Positions 8,537 through 17,995 of a stretch of 17,995 nucleotides of DNA are shown here, one piece after another. The DNA is from Pleurotus djamor (Eukaryota > Basidiomycota > Agaricomycetes > Agaricales > Pleurotaceae), in the NCBI GenBank assembly GCA_029747585.1, contig JAPEVF010000913.1, positions 1 through 17,995 on the forward strand. The letters are read 5' to 3'. Each line of letters opens with the position of its first letter. Position 1 is the stretch's first letter. A model generated the notes under the pieces. That model ran no database searches, was not told the origin of the DNA, and saw nothing but the letters and a program-made list of their open reading frames with translations. The position numbers were made by a program, and so were the translations under genes.

Positions 8537-9232
8537 ATGGCGCTACCAAGGCCGTACTCGCAGTCTCTGCCAAGCTCGTTCGCAAACTTCAAGCCAACAC
8601 CGAGGGAGGTTCTCAGTGGAATTGCGCCCCATCTATTCGAGGAGCCCCCCAGAAGGAGAAGGTCGACTAGCCGGCACCGTAGTCGAAGCAGGAGCAGGAG
8701 CAGAAGCCCCGTCGCTCCAGTGGTGTCGAAGGCAGGCATGTCTTCGTCACCGCTACGGGTATCTGCAGTTTTGACTGCCTGGGACGAGAATGGTCAACTC
8801 ATGGGTGAGTCATGTCAGCTGTGATTGTCCAGGAGCATTGTGTCCAATGAAACCCTCATGCTTTAGGTCGATCAGAACAAGAGCTTGAAGTCAGCCAACC
8901 GATCGAGGCGACGGTTACTTGCGTGGTGGATGAAAAGGGAACACCATGCGTAGCGACAGAGTCGAAATCACAACCTTGTTCCATTGTCAAAGTCGACAAA
9001 TCCCGTTGGCGAGCGTTGAAAATTTCGAATCGACTCAGGTAAGCTCTGGCCATTGTTTCCGACGTTCCGTTGACTCACCCTCCGATGCCGCCTTGTCCCC
9101 GTTTAGAACAATTGTTATCAAAATCAAGTCAGTTTTCATGCCCTTATCATTTGTGTAGTCATTGTTGACTCATTTCCGAACAGTGATTTCTACTTCCCTC
9201 CTCCGAGGCCAGCGCTCAAGCTCAGGTCTTAG
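8537..9232 (+). CDS. Hypothetical protein with an Arg/Ser-rich tract
   Basis: I do not recognise this protein. The model has four exons (8537-8804, 8867-9038, 9107-9127, 9184-9232) and introns of 62, 68 and 56 nt, each with good GT-AG ends; all phases agree and give 169 aa. Residues 1-38 are Pro/Ser-rich. Residues 39-57 are an RRRR...SRHRSRSRSRSRS tract, like a nuclear localisation or SR-type low-complexity segment. From about 70 to 145 lies a more ordinary, possibly beta-rich part (VSAVLTAWDENGQLMG, EATVTCVVDEKGTPC, SRWRALKISNRL). The protein ends FPPPRPALKLRS. It has no signal peptide or membrane span. Consistent phases across four exons support a real gene. The SR tract alone does not establish a splicing role. 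Confidence 0.55.
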
Positions 9233-10954
9233 GTTCGCCCCCCAGGACCTCGAGATTCCAGAACGTCTTTTTATAGCATTTGACTGATACTACGACCACC
9301 CTACGCCCCAGCATCGGTTTTCTACCATCCATACCATGTCCCTTTATCCCCATTTTGCTCTCCTGCATCTTCCAATCATCGCTATCAATCATCCATGGAC
9401 TTCGTCACCCCAACATTGTGTATACCTGCCCCTGCCTCTTTCATCACGNCCCCCCATAGAGCTTTCCGTTTTCTTTTCAGTAGTACTTATCGCTTTCATG
9501 ACTCATGAAGACAGAAGAAGAACCCGTCGTTGCTGGTTGATCAATGACATGTACATAATTACTTTCTGCACACAAGGGCGACGCTAATTTGCGTCTTAGA
9601 CTCCTTTAGGCACTTCTAGATAGATGTCGCGCTCGCCATTGGGCGAGCTATTCTTAGGCGCGATGTATAAGCAGCTTTGTATGTATATAGCTGCGAGATC
9701 GCCATCGTAATGGATTAGGTACGAAGAAAACTTGTGGGTGCCGACCTGTGGTGAGCATCATTTATCATTGCGTACCATTCGATTATCACACAAACGCAAC
9801 CTTTGGACAGAACCGTATCAGTTCATCGCGGTCATGTCTTTCTACCGAACTTCCTCGACGTATGTGGACCTCTCCCAGAACGCAATCGCAGAGGATGCAT
9901 GTTTAGGGACCCTTCCAAAGACCATGCGCTTGGGGTTCAACCGACATGTCACCGGAGGGTGTTGTCAGCGGAATCAAAGCCGATGTCAAGATTGCCGCTG
10001 GCTACATTGCCTCAGGTTGACCTCCAAGGGTGCGGTCCTGATGCGATGAGAGATACTTCCGTCTGACTCAAGTCAAGTGAGCTCAATGGACGAAGAGTGT
10101 ATGTACCGCTGGATTGTTTCACGACGCTCTACGAAGCTGCAAGCCGCCAAACCCGTCTGTGGTTGGCCAACTCCGCGCACGAGGCAGATCCTGTCAAGCA
10201 AGCTCGCACCTTGGTTTGGTGGCGTTCTCTGGTGTTCCTTCACTCTTCACCGGCTCAGGACGCCTCCGGGCACAAACAGAGTGCACCCTCGCTCGCTGCC
10301 GATGAGACAAACATCAGCTTGTCAAGCAGCTACTGCGCGTATGTTTCTACTGTGCCTATTAGCATATGATCTTCCTTCTGGAACCATATGCTACGCAGTA
10401 ACTCTTCTCACATGTCCTAGACATCGTGCAACGAAGATTGAGCGTCTGGGGGCGAGGTGCAGCTTGTATTAGTGATCAACGCGCCCATAGAAATTGCGAG
10501 AATGATTGACCTTAAAGCAGATCTGCCATGATTGAAACGTTCAGTCTCCTCCATCGGTGTCTTTAGTGAAAGGGCATTGATCGATCTCCGGTAACGACGG
10601 TCTTTGCTTGACATCTACGAGGGTCAAATTGCATCTAGGCCATGGCTGTTTTACGATGGCAGATCTGATGGACCGGCTTGCTAAATTGAAGTGCCTTGTC
10701 TCCTAACCCTCCTATGAGCTACCCCTGTGCGCATGACGTCTTGGCATGTCACGGTCACGACCTGGGTGTCGACACGACGTCGACGCCGTGTTTGACGTTG
10801 AGCGCATCACCGCGCGCATCACAACCCACGCTCAGCAGCTACTGGAATTGCTGACGCGCTTTATGCTCTGTGACCATCGCCTTCCACGCTCTTTCCACCA
10901 TCCTTCGTTCTTTCATAAACTTCATAAACTTCATAACTTGAGCACATCTTGAAG
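9233..10954. other. Intergenic region with a possible decayed coding patch
   Basis: No complete gene is supported. Small inverted repeats lie at 9631-9648 (GCTCGCC, 4 nt loop) and 9671-9694 (GCAGCT, 12 nt loop). Between about 9950 and 10250 two forward frames look coding-like: MSPEGVVSGIKADVKIAAGY from about 9945, and GRRVYVPLDCFTTLYEAASR onward from about 10092. Stops and frame changes prevent joining them with confidence. The right end is the amylase upstream region; at 10912-10938 it has a 9 bp repeat TTCATAAAC in two perfect copies and one imperfect copy, shortly before the amylase start codon. An N occurs at 9449. Confidence 0.35.
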
Positions 10955-13128
10955 ATGTACTTCTTGCTCTTTTGCTCGCTCGCTCTTATTCCAAGTATAG
11001 TGCTTGGTGCTGGCTTGGACGACTGGAGGTCGAGGTCGATCTATCAGGTTCGCTGAGGTAGCATATACTTGGATTACTGGTGCTGATATCAGACTTGGTT
11101 CAGGTTGTCACGGATCGCTTTGCTACTTCTGATGGGTCGACCCCGTTCTGCGACACCGGTGCTCGTAAATACTGCGGGGGTACGTGGAAAGGTATCACCA
11201 GACAGCTCAATTACATCAAGAGCATGGGCTTCGATGCGGTCTGGATATCGCCCGTGGTTGCCAATGTTGAAGGGCAGACTCACTACGGGGAGGCGTATCA
11301 TGGGTGCGCATTGTCAGATTCAACTCACATGACCGCCCTATAACACTTAAAAATTTGAAGATACTGGACAAGCGATTTCAATGCCCTGAACGCGCATTTT
11401 GGTTCCGCGGAGGACTTGAAGGCGTTATCCAAGGCCCTGCATGATCAGGGAATGTACCTGATGGTTGACGTTGTCGCCAATCATATGGGCCCTAACGTCT
11501 CTGCCTCCGCGAATTTCTCCTCAGACGCGTTCGACATCTACAAGCCGTTTTCCGACGCGTTTTCGTTCCATCCCTTCCAGTTCATCAATGGAACTTCATA
11601 TGCATTCGACACGGCCAATCAAACCGACCTCGAAGTGTCATGGATCGGCGAGGCTGTCTCTCCCCTTCCCGACATCAATACAGAGAACACGACGATTGTC
11701 AAGGCGCTGAATGACTGGGTCAAGAACCTGGTTTCAGAGTACTCGGTTGATGGATTGCGGATTGATACCGTCAAGCACGTACGACAGACTTTCTGGCCTG
11801 ATTTCCGGTCTGCAGCTGGTGTTTTCACCATGGGAGAAGTACGTGCCCCCCATTACAAATATTCGCACTGATGCCGACTGTGGACCCGTCGACTAGGTTG
11901 TGCACGATCACGTTGAATATGTGTCGAACTACACTCGTACGTATCATTAGTTTGGCGACCATCTCTCGGAAAGTGAGGCTGAAAGCTTGCCCCAAAGACG
12001 TCTTGGACAGCGTCCTTGACTACCCTACATACTTCAAGCTTTTCTCTGCATTCACCTCTGATCCAGGAAAGGGCAATCTTTCTGCCGTCGCTGAATCGAT
12101 TACCGCTACTCAAGCGCTATATGAACATGGTGCCTCCTCCATCGGAAGTTTCGTTGAAAATCATGACCAACCACGGATGTTATCAAAGGTCAAAGATGTC
12201 TCAGTGAGTTTCCGAGTCTCTGATTTGTTCTTATTCAGGCTGATCCCCGAATAAGCTCGCTTTGAATGCTTTGGTATGGCCCTTCATTCATGATGGGATA
12301 CCCATTCTCTACTACGGTATGTTTCTTATCCCTTCCAGCCAAACTGCTTCCGACTCACAGTTACATCCATCAAGGTCAAGAACAAGGGCTGTCAGGCGGT
12401 GAAGATCCAAACAACCGCGAGGCGTACGTAATCCCTATGCCATCGTAATGATTTCGTGTTCAAGCATGTCCATGCTCTTAGGCTATGGTTCTCTGACTAC
12501 AAGAGGAGCGGACCTTTGTTCAGGCACGTCGCCGCGCTGAATTCTGCTCGGAAGGCAGCGATCTCAGCGAAACAGAACTTCCTGACTACGTCGGTATGCA
12601 ACCAGCCCTTTCCGCACGAACCGAGCACGATATGATCCGTCTGTTCTCTGTTATCCAGATGACCTTTCCCCCTCAACCTAATGGAAGCACCACCGCCCTT
12701 GTCGTCACAAAAGCTCCCCTTGTGGCTCTTCTTACCAATGTCGGGCGTGGTGGATCCACCGAATGGGTAATCCCGAAGGGGACTTACAAGCCTGGGACGC
12801 GAGTCATCGATATTATCACCTGTGCTCAGGTCAGTACTGAGAATGTGACTGCAGACGGTGATCTTGTCGTATCATCTATCAATGGTATGCCTCAGGTCAG
12901 CCCTCACATCTTGGTCTTGTCTTGGGCTTGATTCAATGTCGCCCTTTTGCCCTCTAGGTTTTGATCCCATCAGACATCTACAAATCTTCAACGAAGAAAC
13001 ATGACACGCTATGTTCTCACCCTCTCAATGCCGCAAACGACAATCACTCGACGCGTCCCGTCGCTAGTAGCGGCTTCCGCACCCTCTGTATCATGTCTGC
13101 CGTATGGCTCGCTCTCATGACTGCTTGA
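10955..13128 (+). CDS. Secreted alpha-amylase (GH13), probable GPI anchor
   Basis: Hydrolyses internal alpha-1,4 bonds of starch or glycogen-type glucans outside the cell. Ten exons: 10955-11047, 11104-11303, 11361-11838, 11897-11936, 11986-12203, 12256-12316, 12375-12423, 12482-12593, 12659-12895, 12958-13128. Introns are 49-65 nt and all phases agree, giving 552 aa. A signal peptide ends near residue 19 ([12 protein letters not shown]), followed by [10 protein letters not shown] as in Taka-amylase. GH13 motifs: DVVANH (134-139), GLRIDTVKH with nucleophile D233, MGEV with acid E257, FVENHD with D331, and GQEQGLSGG...NREALW. The [11 protein letters not shown] disulfide pair is kept, but the pair near FHPF in Taka-amylase is absent on both sides (Gln and Ser). 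There is no CBM20 starch-binding domain. The last ~15 residues are hydrophobic after a Ser/Asn-rich linker, suggesting a GPI signal. The short exon 4 (40 bp) and its 49 nt intron are the least certain part. Confidence 0.92.
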
Positions 13129-13622
13129 TCCCTCTTAATGCGTCCCGTTTATTATATTCCAAAGCTTACAAGGTATCGTACATAGCAACTGGCTCACGTA
13201 CCGTATGATACCCGAGTCACTACCTTCTTAATTTCATCGGATTCTGTATGATGACGCGTGAGTATGACTTTCTACTACTTAATGGACAGCATGGTTTGAC
13301 TTGGTCTTTTCATTCCAGCCTTTCATCTAATGTGCCACCTAGGGACTCGATGCGTTGATGTCTGGAAGCCCAAACAAGATGGATTTGTGACGCACTAGAT
13401 CTCGTCCCTGATGGTCTACTAGTAATCTACTCCTTTTCGCGACAACAACCGAAAGTTGAAACCCACTTGCTCCTTCCTGGTTGTATTGAACCCTGTTTCA
13501 TCAAATCGTGTTGAGGTCACATTATTGTGCCAAGTCGGTAGATGTGCTCAAAGCTACCCACGACATCTCGCTTAAAGAACTGGAGAGAAGAATATGATGT
13601 TTGTCATTTCCCCTCCTCCTCC
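13129..13622. other. Intergenic region between amylase and DUF6534-like gene
   Basis: No ORF of interest. It should hold the amylase 3' end and the promoter of the downstream gene on the same strand. I see no TATA box at a convincing distance and no repeat. Confidence 0.4.
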
Positions 13623-15206
13623 ATGTCTTTGTTTCGCGACTTGAATACATTCGAGCCCAGAGCTCTCATGTACGAGTTTCTAACCCCAATCTTAACTTGC
13701 CTGACAGCTTCTTAGCTGTCCTCCTCTCATCCTCGGCTTTATCTTGGGACTCATTCTTTGGGGGGTAACTCTATTTCACCTCCCGTCCACGGGTTTCTCT
13801 ATGCAACTCAGATTTAACTTGCCTTCATTCTTATAGATCCTTCTAGCCCAGGTATCTGCAATTGTCTGCCTCTTCGCAGTGCACTACTTGATTATTTAGA
13901 CGACTTTCTATTACTGCTTCTTCACTCAGCGCGTGCAGCGAAGGTAAGTATCACAGAGTTCTAATTTGCATTCGCCGCCGGGACTGACAAAATGTCAGCG
14001 ATGGCCAATGGCTTCGAATTTTCGTATGTACTATGCATAAACTGCATATTTCCCTTCTTTGACGTGGAGTATGGATAGGTGGCCTACATCGCAGCGTTGG
14101 AAAGCGTAACGACACTATATTTTGGCATCATCGTCTGGAAGACCTTCATCACTCAAATCCCACTTCCTTTGGCATCTGGCACTCTCCAAGTTTCGATTCA
14201 GGTCGATGGTAAGGGCTGTTATTCATTTACCAGCTGCTCCGAACCTCTATCTCATTTCTAATCTAGCGATGAAGTTCGGTGCGTTAAATGCATACCCACG
14301 GAAATTCCACCTGATTTACAATTTCCCCTAGGGACGTTCTTGACAGTGAGTATTCCTCGGACTCCACTGTGTCATATCCGAGTCAGTCATGAAGAAGAAT
14401 GATGAAGACTATACGGTCAGGTATTAATCTCGACCCCAGTACAGCTGTCCCTGGTTTGGAAATTAAGGATGCTCAAAGGTCCAAAAATTGTCGCGATCTT
14501 CATTTGTGGATTGATAACTATATCCTTCGGTACGTGCTACAGTGGCGTGGTCTGCCAGTCTTTCTCAAATTTTTATTCTCAGGATCTGGTCTCGTAATGA
14601 GCATCTGCGTCCCAAGAGGCCTTCTCCCTCAAACGACCATTGCCCAAATCCAATCGGATTCCCTCCCTGGCGATCCTTACCTCTGGTATACCGCACCAAC
14701 ATTGACCTGGCACTCATCTTCAGCTGCGGTTGACATTTTAGTGAATGTTGGTCTTGCATACACACTGGTTCGTGCTGCCCTCAAAATACTTCAAGGTCTT
14801 GCGTATAACTCCATCTGGTAGATTCGCCTTCGCTCAGGGATACCGTCTTCTGATTCTCTTGTCAAAGACATAATTTACCGTAAGTATTCTGGTCAGCTAT
14901 CGCTGGGGACGGCCGTCGCTAAACTTCCTTGGATTTAAAACAGTAATCATTGAGACCGGAATGCTTATCACCGTTTGTAACCTCACACAGCTCGGTCTAT
15001 TCACCATCAATTCAGTATGAAAACCTCCCTCACGTCCGTCGATAAATTTAACCTTCCAGNTGTAGAAAGTAGAAACAGGCCCCCCTACCTACGTTGCAGC
15101 CGACTTTATCCTGTCGAAGTTGTACTCGAACACGTTCTTGGTGACGATGAATGCTCGGGCTCGCTGGAGACACCAACGGACGCGTTTCCAGGGCCCGCGG
15201 CTTTGA
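13623..15206 (+). CDS. DUF6534-like seven-span integral membrane protein
   Basis: A polytopic membrane protein of a family expanded in Agaricomycetes; its function is unknown and it is sometimes compared with receptors. Thirteen exons: 13623-13669, 13716-13764, 13837-13851, 13900-13943, 13999-14023, 14079-14208, 14267-14278, 14332-14345, 14421-14529, 14583-14795, 14838-14879, 14944-15014, 15066-15206. Phases agree throughout and give 303 aa. Hydrophobic spans include PPLILGFILGLILWGILLAQ (18-37), VAYIAALESVTTLYFGIIVW (61-80), VAIFICGLITISFGSGLVM (from about 135), a segment at AAVDILVNVGLAYTLV, and IIETGMLITVCNLTQLGLF (235-253). The family signature is clear near the end: ADFILSKLYSNTFLVTMNAR (residues 269-288). 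Three exons are only 12, 14 and 15 bp. The 42 nt intron 14796-14837 and the acceptor at 15065 (next to the N at 15060) are the least certain joins. Confidence 0.85.
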
Positions 15207-15519
15207 CGCACAGTTTGGTGCTCAGCGCTCAGGTTAAGTTTCCTCGGGTCACCATTCGAGGGTCAAGATCTCGGGCTCAGAAAAGGCACGGCTCCGGTGC
15301 ATGGTTGGCCTCTACTATAAAGGGGTAAGGAACGGACGCTGCGTGCTTCGAACGATTCCTATAGTCGAGGATATCATGTTATCGGGTGATTCCCATAGCC
15401 AGAACGAACTTACTGGAAAGTGAGATGAGAGTGGATGAGTCGATCATAGGTGTCGTGCAGCGCTGGTGATGTGTTTATTTGTCGAGGTCCGAAACTCAGT
15501 AGGCACTCAGACTGTGTGT
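15207..15519. other. Convergent 3' intergenic region
   Basis: It lies between the stop of the DUF6534-like gene (+) and the stop of the HAUS1-like gene (-). No gene is seen; it should contain the 3' ends of both transcripts. Confidence 0.4.
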
Positions 15520-16420
15520 CTACTGTAAACCATCCGCCATCCTACCCAACAAACGTTCTCTAATTTGAAGGAGACGATTGTACTCTTCTTGGGTAGCCTG
15601 TAGTTCTTGACGCGCGATGTTCAAATTCTAAGGAATGACAGATCAAGCCGATGCAACGGACGATTACCGAAGAAACTCACTGGCGGTAGGCCTTGGAATG
15701 TTTGCAATTTGGCCCGCTTCGTTTTGACTTTCTTCTCTTGGGCTACGTTCCTTTCCTTTTGGTCAATGACGTCCCTTACGCTGGCTGACGGTTCCTCCAC
15801 CGCATTTTGCTACTTTGCGACGCGTAAAGTCTGAGAACTTGATCTAAGGAACAGAGATGACGAACCACAAGTTTTTCGAGGGCGTTGCGATACTCTTTTG
15901 CCTTCCGAATGGAAGCGTCGCGTCGATTTTCTAGTTCAGATGTTTGGGTGGCTATAGACCCGTTCCCCATTTCTTCGATCCATCTGCTCGCGATGCTGAG
16001 TGCTAGACACACCTAGAAGGAAAAGAAGATACTTTGTGATCAATTTCTCTTCGTGCTGTACCAAGGTAAGATGATCGCGTAGCTCCTTTTCAGCCCGCTG
16101 GAGCTGTAGAAGAGTCCTTCTTTCGGATAGCTTCCACGAAGACAGGTCGTGAATCGCGGTGGCGTAACTTTTAGAAGCACGTTCTCAGAAAGAAACCATT
16201 CAAAACGGAGACGAGTCGGACTTCACGAAAGACAGGTCATCAATATTGAGCATTTCTGCCAATTTCGTAAGTGTCCGGAGCCTTGCTTTACAGGTTTTAG
16301 GCAAATTATCTGTGATGGCTACTATGATGATCATTCCGCTGATTCCTAAAAGATGGCGAAATTTTACGCACCCTCCAGCGAACTGAACTCCGATGTGGAT
16401 TCTGCCTTGCTAAGATCCAT
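15520..16420 (-). CDS. Coiled-coil protein resembling augmin subunit HAUS1
   Basis: Augmin recruits gamma-tubulin to existing spindle microtubules; HAUS1 is one of its coiled-coil subunits. Exons on the minus strand: 16420-16372, 16321-16207, 16167-16033, 15995-15866, 15809-15681, 15627-15520. Phases agree and give 221 aa. After KLAEMLNIDDLSF comes YATAIHDLSS followed by a long heptad-type helix (LLQLQRAEKELRDHLTLVQH), which parallels the IPA(I/V)NDLTSD-plus-coil region of animal HAUS1. The C-terminus FQGLPPNLNIARQELQATQE matches the family's closing segment (LMPNPSLAQVKIEEA), where Pro-Asn precedes a final helix. The model is shorter than animal HAUS1 (about 278 aa) and lacks the N-terminal part, which may lie in unseen upstream exons. 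Introns of 37 and 39 nt are unusually short, so those joins could be off. The coiled-coil gene is well supported; the family name less so. Confidence 0.65.
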
Positions 16421-16705
16421 GTTGACAACGAAGAAAAGTTCAGTAGGGTTGGTAACGCAAAAATGGCAAGGAGCTGGGTACTAGCACGAGCGTATGTATG
16501 ATCAGAGACTCGGAGTCAGAGGATTCGAAGTGCTGGATCTCGTGATCCTCAGACAGGGACCTGTTGCGTCGCTCAGTCAACAACACTACCAACAAGAGTC
16601 AGGACGCCTCGATTACGAGTCCAGAGTGAAACGAAGACTCGTTTGTAGGAAACGGAGTTTCTCTTGGCAGTAGCATTTTCGTGGGATAGCTCGGTCTGCC
16701 CTCCG

Positions 16706-16741
16706 ATTGGCCACTTGCCTTTAGCGCGCGTCGCTGATTGG
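16706..16741 (-). promoter_or_regulatory. Two CCAAT boxes upstream of the HAUS1-like gene
   Basis: ATTGG occurs at 16706-16710 and 16737-16741, both inside GATTGG, which is CCAAT on the minus strand. They lie about 290-320 bases before the chosen ATG (16420) and about 31 bases apart. Paired CCAAT elements bound by the HAP/NF-Y complex are common in fungal promoters. The assignment rests on the motif alone. Confidence 0.35.
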
Positions 16742-17160
16742 ATGGCCTTTTGTTTACGCTTTATTTGTTCGATTTTGAAAAGTCACGCCTCTCTGGTATT
16801 CCCACGCCGACATGTCCAAGAGCCTCTTCCCACGCCCCTCTGACGATCCCTTTATTTCGCTCCTATGCCCGCACATTCATTGGTGCGTTCGCCCGAGTCA
16901 CTGTTTCATGCATTCGCAGAACTCATAAAGTAGCTGGACTATCTACTCATCTCAGTGTTTATGACTCTGAGTGCTGAAGTGCTGATTTTCTCCCAACCAC
17001 CCCGGCCTCTTTACCAGTGATGTACACTGTTCCAATACTTAGTTCCTCCCATTTCTCACTCATCCAAACATAACTCGGAAAATGCATGAATTTTGAGAGG
17101 GAAATAAGCAATACCACCTGTCCTGAGGATTTTCGCGGTAGATAAGCTGGTACAGTGTAG

Positions 17161-17292
17161 ATGGCGGCAGTGATGGATTGGGGAGAGTTCTACAGGTGTG
17201 TTAACGGCTCCGACTGTGAAATTGAAGAGAAGGTGAAGGTCATGGAAAGGTTTCTAGGCTGCACTGTGCCCATCCATCTGCTTAACGAATAA
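17161..17292 (+). CDS. Possible small protein (43 aa), unrecognised
   Basis: ATG 17161 to TAA 17290-17292 encodes a 43-residue acidic/mixed peptide starting MAAVMDWGEFYRCVNGSDCE, with three cysteines and a charged helix-like stretch (EIEEKVKVMERF). It has no signal peptide and no family I know. A short ORF like this can occur by chance; it is listed only because its composition looks protein-like. Confidence 0.15.
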   Translation: MAAVMDWGEFYRCVNGSDCEIEEKVKVMERFLGCTVPIHLLNE

Positions 17293-17995
17293 TGAAGGTA
17301 AGGTGAGTGTAAAAGAAGTGAACCCCTGCGAACAGTCCTGCTCGTTTAAATTTGTCGCCGTTTTAAATTCAGATATGTTGCTTTGATGCTTCAAGTTTGA
17401 ATTATGCCACGGGCCAGGGAGGATCTAGGCGAGAACAGGTGTCCAGAAAAGTCGTGCAGTCACTTCGGTCGTCTCACACCAGGACTTGAGCTTGAGAGCA
17501 GATGGCGACACGCATTCTCAGGAGCAGAATAAGGGGAGCCCGTGGGACGAATTGTACATATCCGTCATAGACGGCTCTCCCTCCTTCTCGTCTTCAAGCT
17601 CACACAAAGCTCACATCGCGCGGGCGTTCCTTGCTCCAGCTTCGAACGAGCGTGTCTCGTTGACTCTATCCTTTCCACGTCCTCAGAGATCCGTGCGCTG
17701 CTTCTCCGCGTTTTGCTCCTCGTCCTCCATGCCGTTCAATCGACTCAGCCGTCTCCTACGATCAAGTGAGCTATGACCCAACTGTGGCCAGGGTCGATTG
17801 GAACTCGCTACCGCCGGATAAGGGCCCCGCGTTTAACGTCTGAAAACTCCAGCCGCCACCTTGATGCTTGATTATCAAACAAGGCAGTCTCATAGGGCAA
17901 ATATGTTGGGTTTTCGGTCAATGGATCAGGTGCGTACGCAATTTGCTTCGTGGAACACTTATATTGACGGTTCCTTTTCCCTGAAGACGAAAGGC

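Larger units (their letters stand above)
16421..17995. other. Right end of the window, no confidently modelled gene
   Basis: It probably contains the HAUS1-like promoter and perhaps its missing first exons (minus strand, 16421-16740). On the plus strand there are short ORFs without recognisable domains: 16738-16977, a 43-codon ORF at 17161-17292, and two overlapping frames at 17486-17776 and 17542-17769. The 17542 frame ends at a donor-like GTGAGC (from about 17766), so it might be an exon of a gene running off the window. Confidence 0.35.

Noticed and set aside
17486..17776. Two overlapping ORFs (Ser-rich, and Leu-rich from 17542)
   Set aside because: Neither shows a recognisable domain, and I could not decide which frame is real. 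A donor-like GTGAGC near 17766 leaves open an exon of a gene beyond the window, but the evidence is too weak to call it.
17785..17830. GGTCGATTGGAACTC resembling a tRNA B box
   Set aside because: No matching A box, acceptor stem or anticodon arm can be folded around it.

Overview
The window looks like nuclear DNA of a filamentous basidiomycete, most likely an Agaricomycete. It is about half GC. Genes occur on both strands and are split by many 40-75 nt GT-AG introns with CTRAC-like branch sites. The products also fit: a COP9 signalosome subunit 7, a DUF6534-type seven-span membrane protein (a family expanded in mushroom-forming fungi), a fungal GH13 alpha-amylase and a decayed fungal terpene synthase. 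Scattered N bases mark assembly ambiguity. At least one of them (6382) behaves as an extra base inside a real exon. I built all gene models by hand from reading frames and splice signals.

Layout. 1-319: flank without a recognised gene. 322-3141: a 2.8 kb mobile-element-like unit bounded by TA, with inverted arms of about 0.8 kb. Its ends carry repeated GAAACAYTT motifs, and inside it is a tandem array of diverged exon-intron modules. 3144-3998: flank with open but unidentified stretches. 3999-5165 (+): terpene synthase pseudogene. 5737-6790 (-): COP9 signalosome subunit 7, five exons. 6791-8536: no supported gene. 8537-9232 (+): four-exon hypothetical protein with an Arg/Ser-rich tract. 9233-10954: mostly no gene, with a possible decayed coding patch. 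10955-13128 (+): ten-exon secreted alpha-amylase with a probable GPI tail. 13623-15206 (+): thirteen-exon DUF6534-like membrane protein with very small exons. 15520-16420 (-): six-exon coiled-coil protein resembling augmin subunit HAUS1. 16421-17995: CCAAT-box promoter-like DNA and short uncertain ORFs.

The genes do not form one pathway. Housekeeping genes (CSN7, HAUS1-like) are mixed with a secreted starch-degrading enzyme, a lineage-expanded membrane protein, a dead secondary-metabolism gene and a transposon-like insertion. The most unusual structure is the 322-3141 element. Its internal repeats each carry a 5' splice site, usually a branch-site-like motif, and a 3' splice site. One reading frame is kept in three copies on both arms, so it looks like a captured, repeatedly duplicated gene fragment.
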